The position numbers and the translations under genes are program-made. Positions 32,326-40,289 of a stretch of 64,000 bases of DNA are shown here, one piece after another (position 1 is the first letter of the stretch; each line of letters begins with the position of its first letter). The DNA comes from Mesorhizobium sophorae (GTDB lineage Bacteria; Pseudomonadota; Alphaproteobacteria; Rhizobiales; Rhizobiaceae). The stretch is from contig NZ_NNRI01000022.1 of the NCBI RefSeq assembly GCF_002270415.1, positions 930,001-994,000 on the forward strand, read 5' to 3'. The notes under the pieces were generated by a model. The model was not told the origin of the DNA. It worked only from the letters and a program-made list of their open reading frames with translations, and did not search any database.

Positions 32326-33207
32326 ATGATCCTGGTGACAGGCGCCACGGGCCTGAACGGCAAGGCGATCGTGCGCGAGTTCGCACGGCAGAAGCATGAG
32401 GTGAGGGCGCTGGTGCGGGACCCGGCCCGGGCCTCGGCGGCGGGGCTCGACGAGCTTGCCGGGATACAACTGATCGAGGGCGATATGCGCCGGCCTGAAA
32501 CGCTGGGCGCTGCACTCGACGGCATCGACCGCGTGCTGATGATTTCGACCGCCGCCGAGGACATGACGGAAACGCAGTGCCGCTTCATCGACACCTGCAA
32601 GCAGGCCGGTATCGCCCATGTGGTGAAGTTTTCCGGCGCGGAATCCAACATCGGCTATGACGCGACGAAATTCCGCTTCACGCGCATGCATGAGGAGATC
32701 GAGCGCTATCTGGAAGGGGCAGGCTTGGCGTGGACGCATCTACGCCCCAGCCAGTTCATGCAGGTCTATCTGCGCGACGCGCCAACCATTGCCGCCGAGG
32801 GCGTTTTTCGTCTCGCACTCGGCGACACCGAACTGTCGCCGGTCGATGTCGAAGACATCGCCAAGGTGGCCTTTCGGCTGCTGCGCGATGGCGGCCATGC
32901 AGGCGAGAGCCTCGACATGACCGGGCCCGAGGCGCTGACGATGTGCGATGTCGCGGCGCGGATATCGCAAGCGATTGGCAAGTCGGTTCGCTATGTCAAT
33001 GTGAGCCCTGAAGTGCGGCGCCGCAATCTGGTGGCCGGCGGCATTCCAACCGACTTCGCGGATGCGCTGGACGAGCAACTGGCCGAGCGGCTGCGGCGGC
33101 CGAAATCGCGGGTGCATCTGGCGACGCACGAGATGTTCGGCGTGCGGGCAACGTCGTTCGTCGAATTCGCCCGGCGTCATGCCGCAATATTTGGCGGCGA
33201 GCACTAG
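32326..33207 (+). CDS. NmrA-like NAD(P)-binding protein
   Basis: A 293-aa atypical SDR. The ATG at 32326 starts the Rossmann motif ILVTGATGLNGKAIVREF. R-A-L-V-R-D-P, I-E-G-D-M-R-R-P and VVKFSGAESNIGYDATKFRF follow, as in NmrA/quinone-reductase-2-like proteins. Classical Y-x-x-x-K catalysis is not evident; members act as NAD(P)H quinone reductases or redox sensors. It follows the DHFR-like gene by 128 bases and may share its stress regulation. Confidence 0.88.
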   Translation: MILVTGATGLNGKAIVREFARQKHEVRALVRDPARASAAGLDELAGIQLIEGDMRRPETLGAALDGIDRVLMISTAAEDMTETQCRFIDTCKQAGIAHVVKFSGAESNIGYDATKFRFTRMHEEIERYLEGAGLAWTHLRPSQFMQVYLRDAPTIAAEGVFRLALGDTELSPVDVEDIAKVAFRLLRDGGHAGESLDMTGPEALTMCDVAARISQAIGKSVRYVNVSPEVRRRNLVAGGIPTDFADALDEQLAERLRRPKSRVHLATHEMFGVRATSFVEFARRHAAIFGGEH

Positions 33208-33315
33208 CCGCGCTCGCGCAAAAAACTTCCGCGGCCACGTATCCTTTCCGACCGCCCGTTCGTCCTAGGCTTCGAAGGTCGCGCGGCCCGCGATCCGCAA
33301 CCCCGGGAGACCATA

Positions 33316-34266
33316 ATGGCGAGCATACAGAGCGAGGCAAACAGGAACCACTACGCGGCGCTGGCTGCCAATGCCGGCAAACTGACGAGCCCGCAAGCGA
33401 TCATCGACTACAACGACACGCATTGGACGGCGCTGACCGGCGAACCCGGCGGCGTCGACTATATCGAGGTCGATGCCGGTGGCGTGCCGGCGATGTGGAT
33501 CGTGCCGAAGGGCGCGGACGAGCAGCGGGTGCTGTTCTACGCGCATGGCGGCGGCTTCATCGGCGGCTCGATCTACACGCACCGCAAGCTGGTCGGGCAT
33601 CTAGCCAAGGCCGTCGGCTGCCGGGCGTTGCTCTACGGCTATCCGCTGGCGCATCAGGCGAAGCATCCGGCCCAGCTCAATGCGGCGATGACCGCCTGGA
33701 ACTGGCTCACCGACCGCACCGGGCAAGGCTTCGACACCAGGCACATCGCGCTTGCCGGCGATTCCTGCGGCGCGGTGCTGACCTATGGCGTGCTGCAGTG
33801 CCTTCGTGCGGAAGGCCGGCCGCTGCCTGCCGCGACGCTGATCATCTCCGGCTGGTTCGACATGGCGCTGACCGGTGCCAGCTATGAGACCAACCGCGAC
33901 AAGGACCCGGCTTTCGCCAAGGCTGCAGTCGACTGGCTGGTGACGAACTTCATCGACGATGGCGACCGGCTCGCTCCGCTGGTCAGTGCGCTCTATGCCG
34001 ACCTCAGCGGTTTTCCGCCTGTCTTCCTGCAAGCCGGCGCGGATGAGACGCTGGTCGACGAAAGCCGCATGTTCGCCGAGCGCGCCAGGATGGCCGGCCT
34101 CGAGACGCGGCTCGACGTCTTTGACGGCATGCTGCATTCCTTCCAGATGATGGCCGGCAAGGCGCCGGAAGCCGACGAAGCCATCGGCCGCCTCGCCACC
34201 TGGGTGCGGCCGAGACTGGGCTTGCCAGGTACCAGCGACAAAGCTGCCGGCGACAGAGCGGCTTGA
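33316..34266 (+). CDS. Alpha/beta hydrolase, HSL-type esterase
   Basis: A 316-aa esterase of the hormone-sensitive-lipase group. The oxyanion-hole motif is H-G-G-G (77-80), the nucleophile elbow G-D-S-C-G with Ser150 (Cys in place of the usual Ala), the acid Asp in AGADETLVDE and His in G-M-L-H-S-F. There is no signal peptide. It lies directly before the sigma factor gene and after the NmrA gene on the same strand. Confidence 0.9.
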   Translation: MASIQSEANRNHYAALAANAGKLTSPQAIIDYNDTHWTALTGEPGGVDYIEVDAGGVPAMWIVPKGADEQRVLFYAHGGGFIGGSIYTHRKLVGHLAKAVGCRALLYGYPLAHQAKHPAQLNAAMTAWNWLTDRTGQGFDTRHIALAGDSCGAVLTYGVLQCLRAEGRPLPAATLIISGWFDMALTGASYETNRDKDPAFAKAAVDWLVTNFIDDGDRLAPLVSALYADLSGFPPVFLQAGADETLVDESRMFAERARMAGLETRLDVFDGMLHSFQMMAGKAPEADEAIGRLATWVRPRLGLPGTSDKAAGDRAA

Positions 34267-34354
34267 GCATGCGCCGACTGGTCGTATCGAGCTTCGTGCT
34301 TGTGGACGTGCAGCACTTGCGCAATGGTGTGGTGACGCTGACCGATATGCCGCG

Positions 34355-35290
34355 ATGAACCAGCAGATCCGCAAACCCGTCGAACCGGCACAAGGGATGC
34401 AGCCGCGGCTTGATTCCGAAGGCCTGTTCGACCAGCGCTACAAAGAGTTCCTGGAGACGGTTTCGCATCTACGGGTCAAGCTGCACCGGTACTGCGCGCG
34501 CATGACCGGTTCGGCCCTCGATGGCGAGGACATCATGCAGGAGGCGCTGTTCGAGGCCTATCGCAAGATCGAATTGCTCGACGATGCGCAGGCGCTGCGG
34601 CCCTGGCTGTTCCGTATCGCCCACAACCGCTGCATCGACTTCATCAGGAGCCGCCGCGCCCGGCAGCGAGCCGAGGCCGGCTATGCCGGCGACGAGATCG
34701 TGCTCCCTGTCGAGCCCGCCGGTCCCGCCGCCGGCCGTGCCATCGAGCGGCTGGTCGTGCATTTGCCGCCGAAGGAGCGCGCCTGCGTGCTGCTCAAGGA
34801 TGTCTTCGACCATTCGCTGGAGGAGATCGCCGATCTGGTCGGCTCGACATCGGGCGGTGTCAAGTCGGCGCTCAACCGCGGTCGCGCCAAGCTCGCCGTC
34901 TTGCCGGCGCAGCCGATCGCGGCACCGCTACACGATGCCGAACTGGCGCGGCTGCTCGACCGCTATGTCGAATTGTTCAACAAACGAGACTGGGACGGGG
35001 TGCGGGCGCTGACCAGCGCCGATGCCCGGCTGCGCGTTTCGGACTGCTACAATGGTTTGCTCTCCAGCTCGCCCTACTTCGCCGAATTTGAGCGCAGCGA
35101 GCTGCCCTGGCGCATAAGGCCAGGCGTCTTCGAAAGGAAAAACGTGCTGGTCGTCGACCGGCTGCATGGCGTGGCCTGGCGGCCGGCGTATCTGGTGCGG
35201 GTCCATGCCGACGGCGGCGTGATCGACCATATCAGCGACTACTATGCGTGTCCCTGGATCCTGGATATGGCATCCGCCGACGCCGGATGA
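34355..35290 (+). CDS. ECF-type sigma factor with SnoaL-like C-terminal domain
   Basis: A 311-aa sigma factor. Region 2 spans about residues 35-105 (G-E-D-I-M-Q-E-A-L-F-E-A-Y, then RPWLFRIAHNRCIDFIRSRR); region 4 spans about 130-180 (ERACVLLKDVFDHSLEEIAD, then TSGGVKSALNRGRAKL). The last 120 residues form a SnoaL-like domain, as in ECF41/SigJ-type sigma factors, where it controls activity instead of an anti-sigma protein. No anti-sigma gene is adjacent. A 29-codon ORF (34269-34358) overlaps the start and could couple translation. Confidence 0.9.
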   Translation: MNQQIRKPVEPAQGMQPRLDSEGLFDQRYKEFLETVSHLRVKLHRYCARMTGSALDGEDIMQEALFEAYRKIELLDDAQALRPWLFRIAHNRCIDFIRSRRARQRAEAGYAGDEIVLPVEPAGPAAGRAIERLVVHLPPKERACVLLKDVFDHSLEEIADLVGSTSGGVKSALNRGRAKLAVLPAQPIAAPLHDAELARLLDRYVELFNKRDWDGVRALTSADARLRVSDCYNGLLSSSPYFAEFERSELPWRIRPGVFERKNVLVVDRLHGVAWRPAYLVRVHADGGVIDHISDYYACPWILDMASADAG

Positions 35291-35298
35291 AGTCGGCC

Positions 35299-36042
35299 TC
35301 ACTTGGCGTCGTGAAAAATAATGCCGACCGTGTGTCGCATGCCTGAGCGCAGGCGGCTGACGCCGTGGCGCAAGTTGACGCGGTAGTTGCCCTTGGTTCC
35401 CTGCACCGGCCGGTTGTGGACGGCGAAGGCAACCGCGTCGCCCTGGCGCAAGGGCACCACTTCGACACGGCTCTGCATGCGCGGCCGCTGTTCTGTCAGC
35501 GCGAACTCGCCGCCGGTGAAATCTTCGCCCGGTTCGGAAAGCAGGATCGCCACCTGCAGCGGGAAGGCGAGGTCGCCATAGAGGTCCTGGTGCAGGCAGT
35601 TGAAGTCGCCGGGTACATACTGCAGCAACAACGGCGTCGGCCGGGTCTGGCCGGCGGCATGGCACTGTTCGAGAAACTCGGCATGCGTCGCTGGATAGCG
35701 CATGGCTTGCCCCATGCGCTCGTTCCACTGATTGGCGACGCCGGCCAGCCTGGGATAGAGCGCGCTGCGCAAGCCGCCCAGGAGGTCGGGCAAGGGATAG
35801 CGGAAATAACGGTACTCGCCCTTGCCGAAGCCGTGCCTGGCCATGTGGATGTGGCTGCGGAAGTGCTGCTCATGAGGATAGAGGCCGGCGATCCGCCGGC
35901 ACTCCTCGGGCGAGAGCAGCTTTTCGATCACCGCGCAGCCGAAGCCGTCGAGCTCGGTGGCAAGGGCTGGCCAGTCGTAAGCGGCGACGCGCGTCTCAGC
36001 GGCTTCGACCACGGATGCGGCAACCTTGGCATGGGCGTTCAT
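35299..36042 (-). CDS. 2OG-Fe(II) oxygenase
   Basis: A 247-aa dioxygenase of the prolyl-hydroxylase-like fold. The iron ligands His151 and Asp153 are in C-L-H-Q-D-L-Y-G-D, the distal His is probably His226 (V-N-L-R-H-G), and R-H-T-V-G-I-I-F-H follows. The family is associated in proteobacteria with alkylation-repair genes. Its start overlaps the stop of ogt by four bases, so the two proteins are made together. A role in oxidative demethylation or in modifying a repair partner is inferred from that coupling. Confidence 0.88.
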   Translation of the reverse strand: MNAHAKVAASVVEAAETRVAAYDWPALATELDGFGCAVIEKLLSPEECRRIAGLYPHEQHFRSHIHMARHGFGKGEYRYFRYPLPDLLGGLRSALYPRLAGVANQWNERMGQAMRYPATHAEFLEQCHAAGQTRPTPLLLQYVPGDFNCLHQDLYGDLAFPLQVAILLSEPGEDFTGGEFALTEQRPRMQSRVEVVPLRQGDAVAFAVHNRPVQGTKGNYRVNLRHGVSRLRSGMRHTVGIIFHDAK

Positions 36043-36590
36043 AGCGTTGCCTCCTTGTCGAGCAGGGCGCGCTTGCGCTCGATGCCCCAGCGATATCCGG
36101 ACAGCGTGCCGTCGGTGCGGACAACGCGGTGGCAGGGAATGCCGAGCGCGATGGCGTTAGCCGCGCAGGCTGTCGCCACGGCGCGGGCACCGTTCGGCTT
36201 GCCAAGGCGGCGGGCAAGGGCGGTGTAGGTGACGGTGGCGCCGCACGGGATGGTGCGCAGCACGTCCCACACCCGCTGCTGGAACGGCGTGCCATGGCGC
36301 ATGTCGAGCGGCAGGTCGAGACCGGCGCCAGGTGTTTCGACGAAGCGCGCTATCGCCGCGAGATCGTCGCGCAAGGCGGTCTCGTCTTCGACCAGCATCT
36401 TACCGGGGAAGTGATTGCCAAGGTCCTGCTCCAGCGCGTCGGCATCCGACCCGATCAGGATGGCGCAGACGCCGATATCACTGCGCGCCGCCAGGATCTT
36501 GCCGATCGCGGACTGGCCGATGGCATAGGCGATGGTGTCGTTAGCAGCCATCGCTGTCGGGGCGTTCATTTGGGTTTGCATGAGGTTCAT
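36039..36590 (-). CDS. ogt: Methylated-DNA--protein-cysteine methyltransferase
   Basis: A 183-aa suicide repair protein that removes methyl groups from O6-methylguanine. The ATG at 36590 has GGAG eight bases upstream; a GTG at 36599 is too close to it. The active site is I-P-C-H-R-V (Cys153), with the DNA-binding helix after TPFQQRVWDVLRTIPCGATV and N-G-A-R-A-V-A. It is followed by the overlapping 2OG oxygenase gene. The adaptive-response regulator Ada is encoded 500 bases upstream on the same strand. Confidence 0.93.
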   Translation of the reverse strand: MNLMQTQMNAPTAMAANDTIAYAIGQSAIGKILAARSDIGVCAILIGSDADALEQDLGNHFPGKMLVEDETALRDDLAAIARFVETPGAGLDLPLDMRHGTPFQQRVWDVLRTIPCGATVTYTALARRLGKPNGARAVATACAANAIALGIPCHRVVRTDGTLSGYRWGIERKRALLDKEATL

Positions 36591-36691
36591 TGCCTTCACT
36601 CCTTTGTCTGTGCCTGAACCCTAGTCGCGTGCCGGCCGTGTCTCACTCCGATGCTTGCTTTCAAATTCAAATCGCGAGCGCAAAAGTATGT

Positions 36692-36865
36692 GCTCTACGG
36701 CGCCCCCTCTGTCCTGCAGGACATCTCCCCCACAGGTGGGGAGATAGGCAGCTCTGGCGCCGGCTCTCTTCCTGCAACGCTGGAGATTGGCGAAGGTCGT
36801 GGTGACAGCCGATCTCCCCCCGTGGGGGAGATGTCCGGCAGGACAGAGGGGGGCGCCGTAGAGCG
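36692..36865. repeat. Mosaic palindromic repeat, copy B (long form)
   Basis: Arms of about 40 bases (start GCTCTACGGCGCCCCCTCTG; the end is its inverse) enclose a central segment with ACGCTGGAGATTGGCGAA. The central motif recurs in copy C (63834-63988), and the outer C-T-G-T-C-C-T-G-C core occurs in all three. It lies between ogt and the small gene downstream of ada, so it may also separate two transcripts of the alkylation-repair group. Confidence 0.8.
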
Positions 36866-36891
36866 CTGATATTGAAACCATTCCCATTTTG

Positions 36892-37119
36892 TCATGCGAC
36901 GCGGGTCACGGAGATTTCACCGAGCAGGAACACTTCGCCGGTTAGGAGCCGCAGCTCGATCTCGCCGGTCGCGGTCAGGTTCCACTCGGCTTTGCCGTTA
37001 TCGACCATCTGACCAACGGTGGTCATCACCAGTGATTTCGCGTCTTGGGTGCGTGGGCTGGCGGCAGCGACGTTGCGGGTCTTCGCATCGGTGGTGGGAG
37101 ACCTTGCCATCGCGCGCAT
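36892..37119 (-). CDS. Small hypothetical protein downstream of ada
   Basis: A 75-aa basic protein; GGGAGG lies about 11 bases before the ATG at 37119. The first 30 residues are polar and probably disordered. The rest (MVDNGKAEWNLTATGEIELR, then L-L-T-G-E-V-F-L-L-G-E-I) looks like a small beta-rich domain. I do not recognise a family. It starts 21 bases after the ada stop and is probably co-transcribed with it. Confidence 0.6.
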   Translation of the reverse strand: MRAMARSPTTDAKTRNVAAASPRTQDAKSLVMTTVGQMVDNGKAEWNLTATGEIELRLLTGEVFLLGEISVTRVA

Positions 37120-37140
37120 TGTTGCCAGGTCCTCCCGCCG

Positions 37141-38283
37141 TCAGGCCCGCGAAGACCGATGATCTGCTGGTCTCGCCCCGCCCGATGCGCCGGACGCCGC
37201 CTCCCGGTCGAGCAGCGCGCGCTTGCGCTCCGCACCCCAGGCATAGTCGGACAGCGCGCCGTCTTTCCTAATCACGCGGTGGCAGGGAATGGCGACGGCA
37301 AGACTGTTGGCCGCACAGGCGGCGGCTATGGCGCGGGCCGCCCTTGGCGCAGCGATGCGCTCCGCGATCTCGGCATAGGAAACCGTGTGGCCGACTGGGA
37401 TGTCCTGCAAGGCCCGCCAGACGCGCTGCTGGAACGCGGTGCCTCGCACGTCGAGCGGCAGGTCGAGGCCGAGTGCTGGCGCTTCGACGAAACCGACGAC
37501 GCGGGCGACCAGAGCCTCGTAGCCGCGGTCGCCGCCGATCAGCCGCGCCTTGGGGAAACGGTCCTGAAGGTCGCGCACCAGCGTGTCCGGATCGTCGCCG
37601 AGCAGAATCGAGGCGACGCCCTTTTTGCTCGATGCGACTAGGATGGCGCCGAGCGAGGATTCGCCGACGGCAAAGTGGATCTCTTCATGCGTGCCGCCGG
37701 CGCGGTAGCGCGTTGGTGTCATGCCGAGCATGCCGGTGGATTTCTCGTAGAAACGTCCGCTCGAATTGAAGCCGGCATCATAGATCGCCGCTGTCACGCT
37801 GGCGCCGTCCTCAAGGCCCTGGCGAACGCGGGCGGCGCGCTGCGCGGCGGCATAGTCCTTTGGCGTCAGCCCAGTGACGGCCTTGAAGACGCGGTGGAAA
37901 TAGCCGGCGCTGCGCCCGGCAGTAGCCGCCAGTTCGGCGAGCGACGGTTCTTCCTCGCTCCGTTCGATCCTGCGGCAGGCATCGGCGACCATCGCGGCGT
38001 TGCCGGCCTCCAGCGACGGGCCATCCGGATTGCAGCGCCGGCACGGGCGAAAGCCGGTCGCCTTCGCCTGATCCAGCGTGTCGTACAATTGCACGTTCTT
38101 TGGGTTGGCGCGCCGTGACGGGCAGGAGGGCCGGCAATAGACGCCGGTCGTCGCCACCGAATACCAGAATTCTCCGTCGGCCGATTTGTCTCGCGAAACG
38201 ATGCGCGCCCAGCGCGGATCGTCGGCAACCGGCAGTGGCGTGGATCTCAGATTCTTGGCCAGGGTGATGAACATGGCCGGCAT
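37141..38283 (-). CDS. ada: Bifunctional Ada: AraC-type regulator and O6-methylguanine methyltransferase
   Basis: A 380-aa protein. The N-terminal zinc domain has Cys50, Cys54, Cys81 and Cys84 (V-Y-C-R-P-S-C, C-R-R-C); one of these accepts methyl from phosphotriesters and switches on the regulator. An AraC helix-turn-helix (about 95-190: LAELAATAGRSAGYFHRVFK) and a C-terminal methyltransferase domain with I-P-C-H-R-V (Cys334) follow. Ada senses alkylation damage and activates its own gene and repair genes, so ogt and the 2OG oxygenase gene next door are likely targets. The start could also be the ATG at 38274. Confidence 0.94.
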   Translation of the reverse strand: MPAMFITLAKNLRSTPLPVADDPRWARIVSRDKSADGEFWYSVATTGVYCRPSCPSRRANPKNVQLYDTLDQAKATGFRPCRRCNPDGPSLEAGNAAMVADACRRIERSEEEPSLAELAATAGRSAGYFHRVFKAVTGLTPKDYAAAQRAARVRQGLEDGASVTAAIYDAGFNSSGRFYEKSTGMLGMTPTRYRAGGTHEEIHFAVGESSLGAILVASSKKGVASILLGDDPDTLVRDLQDRFPKARLIGGDRGYEALVARVVGFVEAPALGLDLPLDVRGTAFQQRVWRALQDIPVGHTVSYAEIAERIAAPRAARAIAAACAANSLAVAIPCHRVIRKDGALSDYAWGAERKRALLDREAASGASGGARPADHRSSRA

Positions 38284-38357
38284 TGAAGCCGCCAAAAGCC
38301 GGCCTCGCCACCCGTTTCCTGCCAAGTGCCTGATCGCCGTCGCCCGAGCCCTCGTTG

Positions 38358-39050
38358 CTACGCCGCCCGCTTGGGTTCGATCGCAAATGGGCTGAGACCC
38401 AACCAGGTCTGCATTTTCCTCGCGATGTGCTGGTCGCCGGTCAACGCGACCTTTGCCCCGGCCTTCTCGACCGTGATCAACCCCATCCAGATCGCCGTCA
38501 TCGTGTGCAAGTCGGTCGAGACGTAGAGATCGACGTCATAGCCCGGATCGTACCAGCACAGATCGACCTCGCCGTGCTTCTCGACGATCAGCCACCACGA
38601 CCGTTTGGACGCCGGCAGCTCCTGATACAGAAATTGTATCACCGTGCGCCCATCGGGCAGCGGCGAGGGGTTCAAATTGCGCCGCATGTCCCACATCAGC
38701 AACGACGGATCGAGGTTTTTCAGCGACAGCCGGGACTCGACCCATTTCTGTCCCCAGAAGCCCATCGCCTCGACGACCGGGCGCAAATCCCTGCCGGCTT
38801 CCGTCAGCCGGTATTCGAAGATGCCTTTCTCGCCCGGCACTTCCTTGCGCTCGATGATCCCGGCCAGTTCGAGCTCCTTAAGCCGTTGCGACAGAAGGGT
38901 CGGTGACATTTTCGGCACGCCGCGGCGCAGGTCGTTGAAACGGGTCGAGCCCGCCACAAGTTCGCGCAGCAGAACCATGGTCCAGCGGGTGCAGAGCACC
39001 TCGGCTGCCATCGATAGCGGACAGAACTGCTTGTATCCGTGCTGGGTCAT
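38358..39050 (-). CDS. HxlR-family regulator with C-terminal SCP2-like domain
   Basis: A 230-aa regulator. The N-terminal winged helix is of HxlR type (Q-F-C-P-L-S-M-A-A-E-V-L-C-T-R-W-T, then MSPTLLSQRLKELELAGII), with the family Cys near the N-terminus. The C-terminal 120 residues (RTVIQFLYQELPASKRSWWL, then VDLCWYDPGYDVDLYVSTDL) look like a sterol-carrier-protein-2 fold and may bind a ligand. It is divergent from the DUF1330 gene, with three GTAC motifs in the shared intergenic region. Confidence 0.88.
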   Translation of the reverse strand: MTQHGYKQFCPLSMAAEVLCTRWTMVLLRELVAGSTRFNDLRRGVPKMSPTLLSQRLKELELAGIIERKEVPGEKGIFEYRLTEAGRDLRPVVEAMGFWGQKWVESRLSLKNLDPSLLMWDMRRNLNPSPLPDGRTVIQFLYQELPASKRSWWLIVEKHGEVDLCWYDPGYDVDLYVSTDLHTMTAIWMGLITVEKAGAKVALTGDQHIARKMQTWLGLSPFAIEPKRAA

Positions 39051-39109
39051 GATTGGTGCCTCTCCCTCGAACTGGGCTGAATATTAGGCCTTCATGAATG
39101 AAGCGGCCA

Positions 39110-39135
39110 GTACGGAAACTGTACCACCCCAGTAC
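39110..39135. promoter_or_regulatory. Three GTAC motifs at exact 11-bp spacing, candidate operator
   Basis: GTAC begins at 39110, 39121 and 39132, each one helical turn from the next, between the divergent HxlR-type regulator and DUF1330 genes. The first two frame a near palindrome A-G-T-A-C-G-G-A-A-A-C-T-G-T-A-C. The array lies 60 bases before the regulator start, in the expected place for autoregulation. Confidence 0.5.
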
Positions 39136-39224
39136 AGATCGCGGACTGGTTGGCCGGCGCCCTGCCATGCGAGCTCTTGGCCGGTGCACGGGATACCCCT
39201 TGCGCTACAACCAGGAGACGACCC

Positions 39225-39551
39225 ATGACCGCTTACATCATCGCAGACATCAAGGTGAAGGACCCGCAGTGGATGCCGTCCTATGCCGCCTCGGTGCACG
39301 ATCTCGTCCACAAGCATGGCGGCAGATACCTGTCGCGCAGCGGCAATGTGAAAACGCTCGAAGGCAAGCCGCTCGACACCACGCTGATCGCCCTGATGGC
39401 GTTCCCGTCGGAAGCGGCGGCGCGTGCCTTCACCAACGATCCGGCGTATGCGCCCTTCGTTTCGGCCCGACAGGATGGCAGCGACAGCCGTTTCCAGATG
39501 ATCGACAACACTGATCTGGCCGGAACGATCCCGTATCTGCCGAAGGGATGA
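39225..39551 (+). CDS. DUF1330 family protein
   Basis: A 108-aa protein with the DUF1330 (ferredoxin-like dimeric) pattern: TAYIIADIKVKDPQWMPSYA, HGGRYLSRSG, L-I-A-L-M-A-F-P-S-E-A-A-A-R-A-F and D-P-A-Y-A-P-F. GGAG precedes the ATG at 39225. The biochemical role of the family is unknown. It is divergent from the HxlR-type regulator and is the likely target of that regulator. Confidence 0.9.
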   Translation: MTAYIIADIKVKDPQWMPSYAASVHDLVHKHGGRYLSRSGNVKTLEGKPLDTTLIALMAFPSEAAARAFTNDPAYAPFVSARQDGSDSRFQMIDNTDLAGTIPYLPKG

Positions 39552-39672
39552 CCGTTCCCGGCATTCGTCGCATCGATTGCGGGATCTCCAAGCAACAACA
39601 GTCACAGCGCTTGCGTGTCGGGCCTCCGTATTTTCGGCGGCCGGCCAGCTGTGCTTTTTCAAGAAGAATGGA

Positions 39673-40203
39673 ATGAACATGATATCGAACTTCCGAAACA
39701 GGCTTCTCATGGCGGGGGCCATGCTGGCCGTCTGTACCGCATTGGCGCAGGCGCATCAGGAAGCGCCTGCGTCCGGCCCCAATCCGCTGGCCGACAAGGT
39801 GCAGGCTGCCAACAGCCGGTTTGTCGACGTCAAGGCCGCGACGGCCGAGGGCTATGCGCCCATTCCCTGCGCCAGCGGCATCACCGGCGGCGCCATGGGC
39901 ATCCACTACGTCAACGGCCAGTACCTGAAGGACGACAAGATCGACATCGCGCGTCCCGAAGCCGTGATGTACGAGCCGATGGCCGACGGCACGCTGAAGC
40001 TGGTGGCAGTCGAATACATCACCTCGAAGGGGCCGGCGTCGCTGGACGGACAGCTGTTCAACTTCAACAGCGCGCCCAACCGCTATGGCCTGGGCGCGTT
40101 CTACGAACTGCATGTCTGGGCCTGGAAAGGCAACCCGACCGGCACCTTCGCCGACATGAACCCGAAAGTGTCATGCGAACACGCGATGGCGCCGAGCCAG
40201 TAG
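39673..40203 (+). CDS. Exported protein of unknown function
   Basis: About 176 aa with a signal peptide (LLMAGAMLAVCTALAQAHQ, cleavage after A-Q-A). The mature part has ATAEGYAPIPCASGITGGAM and GAFYELHVWAWKGNPTGTFA, with two Cys residues that may pair in the periplasm. It could start at the ATG at 39673 or 39679. I recognise it as a recurring exported type but cannot assign a function. A perfect 12-bp hairpin follows its stop. Confidence 0.7.
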   Translation: MNMISNFRNRLLMAGAMLAVCTALAQAHQEAPASGPNPLADKVQAANSRFVDVKAATAEGYAPIPCASGITGGAMGIHYVNGQYLKDDKIDIARPEAVMYEPMADGTLKLVAVEYITSKGPASLDGQLFNFNSAPNRYGLGAFYELHVWAWKGNPTGTFADMNPKVSCEHAMAPSQ

Positions 40204-40210
40204 CCGGCAA

Positions 40211-40240
40211 TGGCCAGGCGGCGCCAATGCCGCCTGGCCA
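40211..40240 (+). terminator. Terminator-like hairpin after the exported protein gene
   Basis: TGGCCAGGCGGC (40211-40222) pairs perfectly with GCCGCCTGGCCA (40229-40240) around a six-base loop, seven bases after the stop codon. There is no clear U-run, so it may work with Rho or protect the 3' end. Confidence 0.6.
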
Positions 40241-40289
40241 CTCGCCCGAGGCCTGTGGGGCGCGGCTGTCCGGCGTCAGCCAGGCCCGG

